64,000 bases of DNA from assembly GCA_013298985.1 (NCBI GenBank), contig JAAFJS010000005.1:1-64000 (forward strand), read 5' to 3'. The position numbers were made by a program, and so were the translations under genes. This DNA comes from Cytophagales bacterium (GTDB lineage Bacteria > Bacteroidota > Bacteroidia > Cytophagales > Thermoflexibacteraceae). Positions 53,783 to 61,691 of the stretch are shown piece after piece. The first letter of the stretch is position 1. Each line of letters starts with the position of its first letter. A model generated the notes under the pieces. That model worked only from the letters and a program-made list of their open reading frames with translations. It had not been told where the DNA came from and did no database searches.

Positions 53783-54487
53783 TTACCCCAAGTTTACCAC
53801 TTTCCATCTTCTCCAACCTTCTCTTATCATTACTAAAAGTGAGGCTATTAGATTGTAAAACAACAGGTTAGGGAAAATTATGGAAGGCAAAAGCAATAAA
53901 CTTCCTATCAGTAAAATGGTGATTTGATGACCTAAATAGGTGATTGTTTTTTCGTGATTATCTTTGAAAGCTGGGCTGACCAAGCCAAATATCACCTGCG
54001 CCACCCAATACACCCAAAATGATGCAAATTGATTGAAATAAATCGCAAAACCTCCTACTACGTAGAGCATGACCAAAATGTATAAAGCCCTGTATTTGAG
54101 GTTAAAATCGGGATTACATGATTTTTCAGTCTGATACAAAGAAGGAGCTATGATTTTCCGATTATAAGAAATAAAATAGTATAATTGCTTGATTATCAAA
54201 AGAAACCACTGTTGTCTAAATAGTAAATTTAAAGCTGGAAAGCGATTTTCCAAAATATAGAACAAACTTTCCAGCCCATAGCGAACTTCCTGTTTTTCTG
54301 TGTCTAACAAGGCGATTTCGTGCCTTGCGCGGTCTTTGTCAATCAGTTGGTGGGTGGGAAATTCAGGTAAATCTGCGTATTTATATCTACCGTTTTTGTC
54401 TAAAAGTTCAAATTTGACAAATGCACCCGTATAGGCTACGCACATAGGACATTCGTGGTCGTAAATAATGACGTTATTTTTTAACAT
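53783..54487 (-). CDS. DCC-family thiol-disulfide oxidoreductase-like membrane protein
   Basis: 234 residues from ATG 54487. The N-terminus VIIYDHECPMCVAYTGAFVKFE holds the D-x-E-C-P-x-C motif (C13, C16) of the DCC1 (DUF393) family, with LPEFPTHQ further on. Unlike short DCC proteins it continues with a membrane part of about four helices (ALYILVMLYVVGGFAIYF, ASFWVYWVAQVIFGLVS, ITILLIGSLLLLPSII, LLFYNLIASLLVMIREG). It may be a membrane-tethered redox protein. The small N-terminal extension to 54514 is optional. Confidence 0.82.
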   Translation of the reverse strand: MLKNNVIIYDHECPMCVAYTGAFVKFELLDKNGRYKYADLPEFPTHQLIDKDRARHEIALLDTEKQEVRYGLESLFYILENRFPALNLLFRQQWFLLIIKQLYYFISYNRKIIAPSLYQTEKSCNPDFNLKYRALYILVMLYVVGGFAIYFNQFASFWVYWVAQVIFGLVSPAFKDNHEKTITYLGHQITILLIGSLLLLPSIIFPNLLFYNLIASLLVMIREGWRRWKVVNLG

Positions 54488-54679
54488 AAAAAATTTATAT
54501 TTTCGTATTTTCAAAAAATATTGAAAGTTCTTATAAATTTATACGTATAGTGTTGTAAAAGGTTTCAGGAGATTAAACAATGTTTTTTTATCGTTTTATC
54601 GTTTATTTTCTTAGATTTAGTGCTTATTTGATGAAAAAAACCAAAATTTGCCAAAAACAGTCATTAAGTTTCAAAAGGT

Positions 54680-55300
54680 ATGAGAATTGTTTGTTTGTCC
54701 GATACACATGGCTTGCATGAGCAGGTAGAAGTTCCCGAAGGCGACATTTTGCTTCACGCAGGCGACCTGTCCAAAAGAGGTAAAGCACACGAAATCAGTG
54801 CATTCAATGAGTGGCTGGGTACACTTCGCCACCCATACAAAGTCGTCATTGCGGGAAACCATGACTTTTTGCTCGAACAAAATCCTGCGCTTGCCGAGCC
54901 GCTTCTCACCAATGCTATTTACCTGAATGACAGCATGATAGAAATAGGAAACCTCAAAATATGGGGTTCGCCTATCTCGCCATGGTATCACGACTGGGCA
55001 TTTAATCGCGCACGAGGCAGTGAAATCCGCAAGCATTGGGATTTGATTCCTGAGGGCATAGATATTTTGATTACGCATGGTCCGCCTTTTGGAATATTTG
55101 ACTTGACTGTAAGCGGGCATACTGTTGGCTGTGAGGAACTTAGCAAGGCAATCGCACGCGTACAGCCTCGCGTACACCTATTTGGGCATATCCACGAAGG
55201 CTACGGAATGATGGAAGTAGGCAAAACACTTTACATCAATGCCAGCAATCTGGATTTGGACTATCGTGCTGTAAATAAGGCTGTTGTGATAGAGATGTAA
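54680..55300 (+). CDS. Calcineurin-like metallophosphoesterase
   Basis: 206 residues with all family motifs: CLSDTHG (D8, H10), LLHAGDLSKRG, VIAGNHDF, ILITHGPPFG and HLFGHIHEGYG. Binuclear metal-dependent phosphoesterase of the MPPED/UPF0046-like group, cytoplasmic; the natural substrate is not known. Free-standing gene with a palindromic hairpin after it. Confidence 0.92.
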   Translation: MRIVCLSDTHGLHEQVEVPEGDILLHAGDLSKRGKAHEISAFNEWLGTLRHPYKVVIAGNHDFLLEQNPALAEPLLTNAIYLNDSMIEIGNLKIWGSPISPWYHDWAFNRARGSEIRKHWDLIPEGIDILITHGPPFGIFDLTVSGHTVGCEELSKAIARVQPRVHLFGHIHEGYGMMEVGKTLYINASNLDLDYRAVNKAVVIEM

Positions 55301-55314
55301 GTAAGAGGACAAAT

Positions 55315-55343
55315 TTATCGGACACTTTAAAAGTGTCCGATAA
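55315..55343. terminator. Perfect palindromic hairpin after the phosphoesterase
   Basis: TTATCGGACACTTT (55315-55328) pairs with AAGTGTCCGATAA (55331-55343), 12-13 bp with almost no loop. Probably a transcription stop, but the T-run is weak. Confidence 0.55.
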
Positions 55344-55530
55344 TTGATTTTCAAGGAGTTACAAAAATAAAAAAGCACTTTTATTTTGTGCATTTACTTA
55401 AGTAATGAATTGATTTCTTTTTTTATGTTGGATTTGAAAAATTAAAATTAAATGACCAAAAATAGGATTATGTTTTCAAAAAAATATCTCTTTACTTTGA
55501 CTTGTGCTTTTTACTACAAAATCTAATTCT

Positions 55531-56904
55531 ATGAAAATGAAAGAAACTACAATCTCTGAAAAACTTGATGCGATTGACGAATACGAAAGAGAAACTGTCC
55601 CTGCCCACAAGCTGAAAAGTACGCGAAGTTTTGTGGGAATGTTTGCGGGGGAGCATACGGCGGGGACTGAATTTGTGATTGGACCCTTATTTTTGACGCA
55701 TGGAGTAACTGCGCTTGACCTTTTTCTGGGTTTAATTGTGGGCAATCTGATGGCAGTGATGAGTTGGGCATTGGTTTGCGCGCCGATTGCGGTACGGCTT
55801 CGGGTTACGCTTTATTATCAGTTAGAAAAAATTTGTGGAAAAAGTTTGGTCAAATATTACAATGTTGTAAATGGAGTCATGTTTTGCTTTTTGGCAGGCT
55901 CGATGATTGCCGTTTCTGCGACTGCGGTGGGGATTCCTTTTGATATTCAGATGCCTGCGCTCAATGACTGGTTGCCGAATAGCTTGGGCTGGATTATGAC
56001 GGTAATGGCTGTTGGGGCAGTCGTTACGCTGGTTTCCATCTTGGGTTACGAGGAAATCTCGCGCTTTGCGAACCTTGCTGCGCCTTGGATGAGCTTGGTT
56101 TTTGTTGCGGCGGCTTTTGCGGTCATGCCAAGTTTGGGAATACACAGATTATCAGACTTTTGGGAGGTGGCGCAGACCAAAATTTGGACGGGTGTACCTT
56201 TTGAGGGACAGAGCAAATTTACTTTTTGGCACATTGCTTTTTTCGCTTGGCTTTGCAATATGGCGATGCACTTGGGCATGGCAGATATGTCCGTTTTTCG
56301 CTACGCAAAGCACTGGAAAGCTGGTTTTGCGCCGATTGGAGGCATATTTATTGGACATTTTGTGGCGTGGATAGCTTCGGGGATTTTGTGTGCGGCGGCG
56401 CAGGGCAATATCACACCTGGCATCATAGCGTTTAATAGCGCGGGCATTGCAGGCGCAGTTTGCGTCATCATTGCGGGCTGGACAACGGCAAATCCTACCA
56501 TTTATCGCGCAGGGCTGGCGTTTCAGGCACTCAATCCTCAGTGGAAAAGGTGGAAAGTAACACTGATTACAGGCGGCGTAACTACGATTGCGGCTTGTTT
56601 TCCTGCTTTGGTGATGAAACTCCTTGATTTTGTAGCACTTTATGGCTTACTGCTTGTCCCGATGGGAACGGTGATTTTTGTAGAATTTTACTTTTTTGAC
56701 AAACTGAATTTGAAGAAAAATTTTGCCGAATTGACCCAAAAAAATGTAAACTGGGCAGCAGGCGTGGCATGGATAGCAACCTTAGTGCTTTGCTTGGGCA
56801 TTAACCTGACGCTAAATATAGAAATATTTTTCTTGGGCTTGCCTGCGTGGTTTGTGGCGGCGAGTTTGTACGTGATGTGCAGTAAAATAATGCAAAAAGC
56901 GTAA
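55531..56904 (+). CDS. NCS1-type purine/cytosine permease-like transporter
   Basis: 457 residues from ATG 55531. About twelve membrane helices; ERETVPAHKLKSTRSFVGMFAGEHTAGTEFVIGPLFLTHGV resembles the helix-1 start of the nucleobase:cation symporter-1 family, and GRGW-like/ANPTIYRAGLAFQALNPQWKRWKVTLITGG fits its later part. It probably imports a nucleobase or vitamin with Na+ or H+. No catabolic partner genes are adjacent, so the substrate is unclear. Confidence 0.82.
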   Translation: MKMKETTISEKLDAIDEYERETVPAHKLKSTRSFVGMFAGEHTAGTEFVIGPLFLTHGVTALDLFLGLIVGNLMAVMSWALVCAPIAVRLRVTLYYQLEKICGKSLVKYYNVVNGVMFCFLAGSMIAVSATAVGIPFDIQMPALNDWLPNSLGWIMTVMAVGAVVTLVSILGYEEISRFANLAAPWMSLVFVAAAFAVMPSLGIHRLSDFWEVAQTKIWTGVPFEGQSKFTFWHIAFFAWLCNMAMHLGMADMSVFRYAKHWKAGFAPIGGIFIGHFVAWIASGILCAAAQGNITPGIIAFNSAGIAGAVCVIIAGWTTANPTIYRAGLAFQALNPQWKRWKVTLITGGVTTIAACFPALVMKLLDFVALYGLLLVPMGTVIFVEFYFFDKLNLKKNFAELTQKNVNWAAGVAWIATLVLCLGINLTLNIEIFFLGLPAWFVAASLYVMCSKIMQKA

Positions 56905-57005
56905 AAAATAATAAATTTTGCCTTTATTTGTGGGCAATCAATAACAAAAAACTATCTCAAACCATTATCACTTTTAATCAATGCTCAAAAAAAATTAGGA
57001 ATGTC

Positions 57006-58121
57006 ATGAATCAAAAAACACAAATCCGTTTTAATAACCAACTTGATAAAAATGCCTTCTATGCGACACTAAAACGCCGCGTAGATGCTTATTTCAAAGA
57101 AAACAACATTTCGAAGCACGCCAACGCCGCCATGGTCATCAAGTCTGTCGTAATGATAGCTTTGTATGTGTTGCCTTTTATTGCACTACTTTATTTTCAG
57201 CCAAGTTTTGAGATTTCCTTGTTACTTTGGGCGGTGATGGGCTTAGGCGTTTCAGGGATTGGCATGGCAGTCATGCACGACGCAAATCATGGTGCTTACT
57301 CCCCTAATCCATTGATAAACAAGCTCATGGGGCATACACTAAACATCGCAGGTGGCGCAGTGCTGAACTGGAAACTACAACACAACGTACTGCACCATAC
57401 TTACACCAATATTACACACGCAGATGATGATATTTCGGACAGACTGGTGTTGAAATTTTCACCCCACACCAAAGTAAAGCCCTACCACCAGTTTCAGTTT
57501 GTCTATGCCTTCTTTTTTTATGGTCTTTTGACGCTGTATTGGGTGTTGGCAAAGGATTTTGTGCAGTTTGTAAAGTTCAACAAAGAAGGTGTAAATAAAA
57601 ACACAAAAAAGCAAAACGCCATTTTTTTGATGAACCTCGTTTTTGATAAATCCTTGTATTTTTTCATCATTTTGGGTGTTCCTACCTTATTTTTCAACAT
57701 TCCTTTTCTATATTCTGTGGCTGGTTTTGTGCTGATGCACTTCATAGCAGGCATCATTATGACCGTTATTTTCCAGTTGGCGCACAGTGTAGAAGGCACT
57801 ACGCACCCTCTCCCAAACAACGCAGGTACGATTGAGAACGACTGGGCAATTCATCAGATGCAAACGACCATCAATTTTGCACCCAATAACTGGTTACTGA
57901 ACTGGTACGTAGGCGGGCTAAACTACCAAGTAGAGCATCACCTCTTCACCACGATTTGCCACATACATTATCCCAATATTGCGCCTATCGTCAAGGCAAC
58001 CGCAGAAGAGTTTGGCGTGCCTTACATGGTCAAAGACAAGTTTTCTGTGGCTTTGCAGGGACATATCGACTTTTTGCAGCGCGTAGGAAAACTGCCCAAA
58101 CTGGACGAAGCCTTGGGATAG
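57006..58121 (+). CDS. Membrane fatty-acid desaturase
   Basis: 371 residues from ATG 57006. Three histidine boxes: H91-D-A-N-H95, H126-N-V-L-H130-H131 and QVEHH (about residue 312), the last with Gln replacing the first His as in front-end or acyl-lipid desaturases. Helices at about 45-64, 72-90, 180-200 and 220-250. It introduces double bases into lipid acyl chains, with two iron atoms, in the cytoplasmic membrane. The extra N-terminal frame from 56928 lacks sense. Confidence 0.93.
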   Translation: MNQKTQIRFNNQLDKNAFYATLKRRVDAYFKENNISKHANAAMVIKSVVMIALYVLPFIALLYFQPSFEISLLLWAVMGLGVSGIGMAVMHDANHGAYSPNPLINKLMGHTLNIAGGAVLNWKLQHNVLHHTYTNITHADDDISDRLVLKFSPHTKVKPYHQFQFVYAFFFYGLLTLYWVLAKDFVQFVKFNKEGVNKNTKKQNAIFLMNLVFDKSLYFFIILGVPTLFFNIPFLYSVAGFVLMHFIAGIIMTVIFQLAHSVEGTTHPLPNNAGTIENDWAIHQMQTTINFAPNNWLLNWYVGGLNYQVEHHLFTTICHIHYPNIAPIVKATAEEFGVPYMVKDKFSVALQGHIDFLQRVGKLPKLDEALG

Positions 58122-58203
58122 AAAGTTGGAGAAGGGGAGAATGATGGATACTGTAATCACAATCCTCTGTGAGTTTTTTACAATCGTGCTATGAAAAAAT
58201 GTT

Positions 58204-58282
58204 CTTACCGTTAAAACGGTAAGCTATCGCAACAGTTAATCGTTGATTATCAATACAAATCCACCGTTTTAACGGTGGGGAT
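58204..58282. repeat. Paired-palindrome intergenic element (type 3)
   Basis: CTTACCGTTAAAACGGTAAG (58204-58223) and CCACCGTTTTAACGGTGG (58261-58278), near-perfect palindromes sharing the ACCGTT core, separated by CTATCGCAACAG and an AT-rich spacer. It lies between convergent genes 57006..58121 and 58314..59024. Confidence 0.6.
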
Positions 58283-58313
58283 TCCTCAATAAAGACAGCT
58301 AAAAAAGTAAATT

Positions 58314-59024
58314 CTAAAACATTATTTCTTTTTCTTGCTTATTTACAAGGTCAAAATAGCGCATTTGTCTTGCCTGCGCTTCCACGCTAACGGAGGTGAT
58401 GCTGACCGTCAGAAACTCATTGTTCCTATTCATCAATATGGCGTTGGTGCTATCTTCTTTTCCTCCAAAGCGGTGAAAATCAATGATTTGCTCCTGTCTT
58501 TGTCCGTTCTGAGAGTGCTGTAAAAATGCGGCAAACCACTGTTGTCTTTGCAAAACAACCTGAGGAGGGTACAGGGTTACAGATGACCAAATGGCAGTTG
58601 CTGAGGGATTTCGCGTAGTGATTGTTTTTTGGTTTCCGTCCCAAATTAGTTCGGTCAAAGTGAGGGGCTGATGATTGACCATGACTAAGGTAAATGGCTC
58701 AATATCAGTCAAATCATAGTCGTCTAAGAATTTTTCAAAAGAAGGAAATAAGAAACTATCCAAGACCACCTTGCCGCGACTTTGGCGGTATTTTTCTTTG
58801 GGAATGTGTGGCACAAAAGCACCATTGAGTAGGCAAACGGTACGCGTGGGCGCAGTAGCTATCCATGTCCCCTTCGCCTGTGCGTCTATGGGGCAGAGAA
58901 CTTCCAAGTCATTGATTTTGATGAAATTAGGGAGAAATGCACTGGGGCGTACTGACCTTTCGTCGCGATTGGAAGTGAGTATAAATGCTTGATTTTCAGT
59001 AGGTAAATAAGTTACAGTACACAT
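58314..59024 (-). CDS. NRDE family protein (TANGO2-like)
   Basis: 236 residues. MCTVTYLPTENQAFILTSNRDERSVRPSAFL contains the family signature N-R-D-E after an N-terminal cysteine at position 2. An N-terminal nucleophile (Ntn) hydrolase-like fold is suspected; CLLNGAFV and FTLVMVNHQPLTLTELIWDG follow. Bacterial members are uncharacterised; the eukaryotic TANGO2 is linked to heme trafficking. Transcribed alone. Confidence 0.9.
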   Translation of the reverse strand: MCTVTYLPTENQAFILTSNRDERSVRPSAFLPNFIKINDLEVLCPIDAQAKGTWIATAPTRTVCLLNGAFVPHIPKEKYRQSRGKVVLDSFLFPSFEKFLDDYDLTDIEPFTLVMVNHQPLTLTELIWDGNQKTITTRNPSATAIWSSVTLYPPQVVLQRQQWFAAFLQHSQNGQRQEQIIDFHRFGGKEDSTNAILMNRNNEFLTVSITSVSVEAQARQMRYFDLVNKQEKEIMF

Positions 59025-59140
59025 AATGAAGGACTTGCTTGTTTGAGAAAATGAGATGCTTAAATTTCGGTGTCAAAATTAGATTTTTTGTTTTTGCTGA
59101 ATTGTCATTCGTGTGACATTTTTTTGAAAAATATAAAAAA

Positions 59141-59171
59141 GCGAATGTTTCTCTCCAAGAAAAACATTCGC
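59141..59171 (-). terminator. Intrinsic terminator (leftward)
   Basis: GCGAATGTTT (59141-59150) pairs with AAACATTCGC (59162-59171). Read leftward the stem is followed by six T. It lies just left of the IS element; before the insertion it would have lain about 60 bp downstream of the vWA lipoprotein gene at 60305..61498. Confidence 0.75.
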
Positions 59172-59194
59172 AAAAAATAGTTTTTTAGTACTTG

Positions 59195-60277
59195 GAATCA
59201 AGTTTGAAATGAAATTTGGGGAAAATTAAAAAAGGTTAAATACTGTCATATTTTATGTTTATTTTTGAATTGCGAAATAAAAAAATCAAAATAAAACTAT
59301 GGCACATTTAACCCTAAAACAAAGATATGAAATTTCTGCACTTTTTGCAAGGAATATATCACAAAAAGAAATTGCTTTGCAAGTTGGAACTAGCGAAAGT
59401 ACGATTTCTAATGAAAAAAAACGTAATAAAAAAAGTGATAATTTGTATGATGCAGACGTTGCAAATAATTTAGCAGCAAAGCGAAGAAAAGATAAAAAAT
59501 CGTATAAATTTAATGAAAATATTAAGATTTCTATAGAAAACTTACTTACAAAACAATACAGCCCAGAGCAAATTGTAGGCGTATTGAAAAAAGAAAATAA
59601 GAAAACAATGAGTCATGAATGGATTTATCAACATATTTATAAAGATAAGAAAAATGGTGGCAAATTGTACGAAAATCTAAGACAAAAGAGGAAATATCGT
59701 AAAAAAAGGTTGCTAACAAAGGAAAAAAGAGGAGTAATACCAAATAAAGTAATGATAGCTGACAGACCACCAGAAGTTGAAACCAAAGAAAGATATGGAG
59801 ATTGGGAAGGAGATACCATTATTGGAGGTAAACATCAGGGCGCAATTTTAACATTAGTTGATAGAAAATCAAAATTTACTTACATTGAAAAATTAGATGG
59901 AAAAACTGCAAAAAGTGTTGAAAATGCAGTGATAAATTTCTTTAAAAGAACAGGTATGCCTTGTAAAACCATCACTTTTGACAATGGAAAAGAATTTACA
60001 AACCATCAGGAAATTACAAAAGAAATTGGAGTAGCAATTTATTTTGCAAATCCATATCATTCTTGGGAAAGAGGATTGAATCGCAGCGGCGAACCGTGAA
60101 AATACAAATGGTTTGATACGCCAATATATTCCAAAAAAGTCAGATTTTAATGACTATTCTGTTGAAGATATTATAGAAATTCAGGAAAAACTTAATAATA
60201 GACCAAGAAAAACATTAGAATTTGACAGTCCAATACAAAATTTAACCAAAAATAAAATTGCATTTCAAAGTTGAATC
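59195..60277 (+). mobile_element. IS30-family insertion sequence
   Basis: Imperfect terminal inverted repeats: GAATCAAGTTTGAAATGAAA and on (59195-59217) against the reverse complement of 60255-60277 (GATTCAACTTTGAAATGCAA and on), 20 of 23 matching. Between them is one transposase gene (59299..60274). Length about 1.08 kb, normal for IS30. I see no clear target duplication. Confidence 0.8.
59299..60274 (+). pseudogene. IS30-family transposase, frameshifted
   Basis: The N-terminal helix-turn-helix (MAHLTLKQRYEISALFARN ... KEIALQVGTSESTISNE) and the DDE domain (GDWEGDTIIGG, TFDNGKEF, with the last acidic residue in the second part) are typical of IS30. After YHSWERGLN (about residue 260) a 16-bp G/C-rich insertion (CGCAGCGGCGAACCGT, about 60079-60094) shifts the frame and the first frame stops at 60099. 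In the other frame the normal end continues ENTNGLIRQYIPKKSDF ... PRKTLEFDSP to a stop at 60274. Intact length would be about 320 residues. The transposase is inactive unless the insertion is a sequencing error. Confidence 0.85.
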
Positions 60278-60304
60278 TGCGGTTCTATAAAACTGAATCC
60301 GTTT

Positions 60305-61498
60305 TTATTGCCCTTGCGCCAAAGGAACTTTGATGGGAACTAAAAGCCCATCATCACTGCTACCACACGCTCCCTGCGAATCTCCATGCGCCAAGTGTGC
60401 CTGCAAAGCAGATTTGGAAACGGTAATCGTTTTGCTATTGGCTGGATTTCCTGGTGGCTTATGGCAGATAACTACCTTGTCTTTGTCCGTTTCAAGGATT
60501 TTACCAAACTGTATCTTAATGTATATCAGGACAGTAGCCGAAATAGAAATATTGGTTTTCAAATCTACGGTACACTTGGTTTTATAGAATTTAATCTTGC
60601 CTTTGAGCAAATCGCTAAATGTTCCAAAAATGGTAATGAGTTGCCTTCCACTCGCCGCCCAAATAAAACAACCGCCAGTTTGCTTTGCCATATCGCCCAG
60701 CACGCCTAAGTTTACCTCTTTCCCCAGCGCGACAATGTGTATTTTTACCTTTTTGCTTTTTGCTAAATCAATGATGGCTTTGATAGTTACGCCGCCTTCT
60801 GTGTCTTCGCCGTCAGTAAAGACGACCACTGATTTGTTGGCGTTTTTGATGTCTTTGTCCACATAGCCAATCATGGCATAAATGGCTTTGTATAAGGGAG
60901 TTGCGCCGCCTATTTTTGTCTTCAAATCGTCCAAAGTAGAGTAATACGATTTGCCGTTACTTGTAAAATTACCATAAACAGCCAAGTCAAAAGGAATCTT
61001 TCTATTATTTCCACTTGCAAAGGCAGACAATAGTACTGAATCTTTTTCTCCTAATGCGCCGCAGAAGATTTTGGCAGCTTCAATTCTCAGATTTTCGGGG
61101 TCAGTATCTGCGATGCTTCCGCTTTGGTCTAAGAGTAAGGTTGCCGCAAAATTATCAATTTTTGGACTTTCTGACTGCGACGTACCCTCTACGTTAAAAT
61201 CTAAACTTACGCCCTTCACATTGGTATCACCTAATTTGATGTCTTCATTTTTCAAGTTCGGGACTTCATTTCCAGAGCCGTTAAGCACTGCTACGTCGAC
61301 TTCAAATGTAACTTTTGTGCCATTTTTGTTCACAAAACGTGTATCTAAGACGATTCCGCAAGGGTCGCCATCTAAGTTGCGATTAGATTCTGTAGTTGGC
61401 GTAGTAGCATCATCATTAGCCTCTTTCTGCTGGCAGGCATTGAGGATAAAAACCGCAAGCAACAAAAAGGATAGTTTCTTCAACAGATTTTTCATCAT
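60305..61498 (-). CDS. von Willebrand factor A domain lipoprotein
   Basis: 397 residues. Lipobox FILNAC (Cys22). The vWA domain holds a complete MIDAS: D124-x-S-x-S (DQSGS), T in GGATPLYKAIYAM, and D in VVFTDGEDTEGG. Beyond it, KLETDKDKV-type sequence leads to VICHKPPGNPANSKTITVSK ... AHLAHGDSQGAC, a small cysteine/histidine motif (ICHxPPGN...HLxHGDxxGxC) that I recall in many secreted Bacteroidota proteins. Metal-dependent ligand binding at the cell surface is likely. Its presumed terminator now lies on the other side of the IS30 insertion. Confidence 0.9.
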   Translation of the reverse strand: MMKNLLKKLSFLLLAVFILNACQQKEANDDATTPTTESNRNLDGDPCGIVLDTRFVNKNGTKVTFEVDVAVLNGSGNEVPNLKNEDIKLGDTNVKGVSLDFNVEGTSQSESPKIDNFAATLLLDQSGSIADTDPENLRIEAAKIFCGALGEKDSVLLSAFASGNNRKIPFDLAVYGNFTSNGKSYYSTLDDLKTKIGGATPLYKAIYAMIGYVDKDIKNANKSVVVFTDGEDTEGGVTIKAIIDLAKSKKVKIHIVALGKEVNLGVLGDMAKQTGGCFIWAASGRQLITIFGTFSDLLKGKIKFYKTKCTVDLKTNISISATVLIYIKIQFGKILETDKDKVVICHKPPGNPANSKTITVSKSALQAHLAHGDSQGACGSSDDGLLVPIKVPLAQGQ

Positions 61499-61691
61499 AG
61501 TTTTGTTTCTTTTAATGTAAGATAATTAATTAATATGGGCAAACTAATGAGTGGTAACGTAAAAACAAGAATAATATTGTGTAGGATTTTCTATTTTTTT
61601 TGATGGTTTTTTGTAGGTCTAAGGTTTACGTTTTTTGTATTCAATCGTAGTTTATTTTACTTTTTCGTAGTTTAAAGCAATAAAAAAAACA

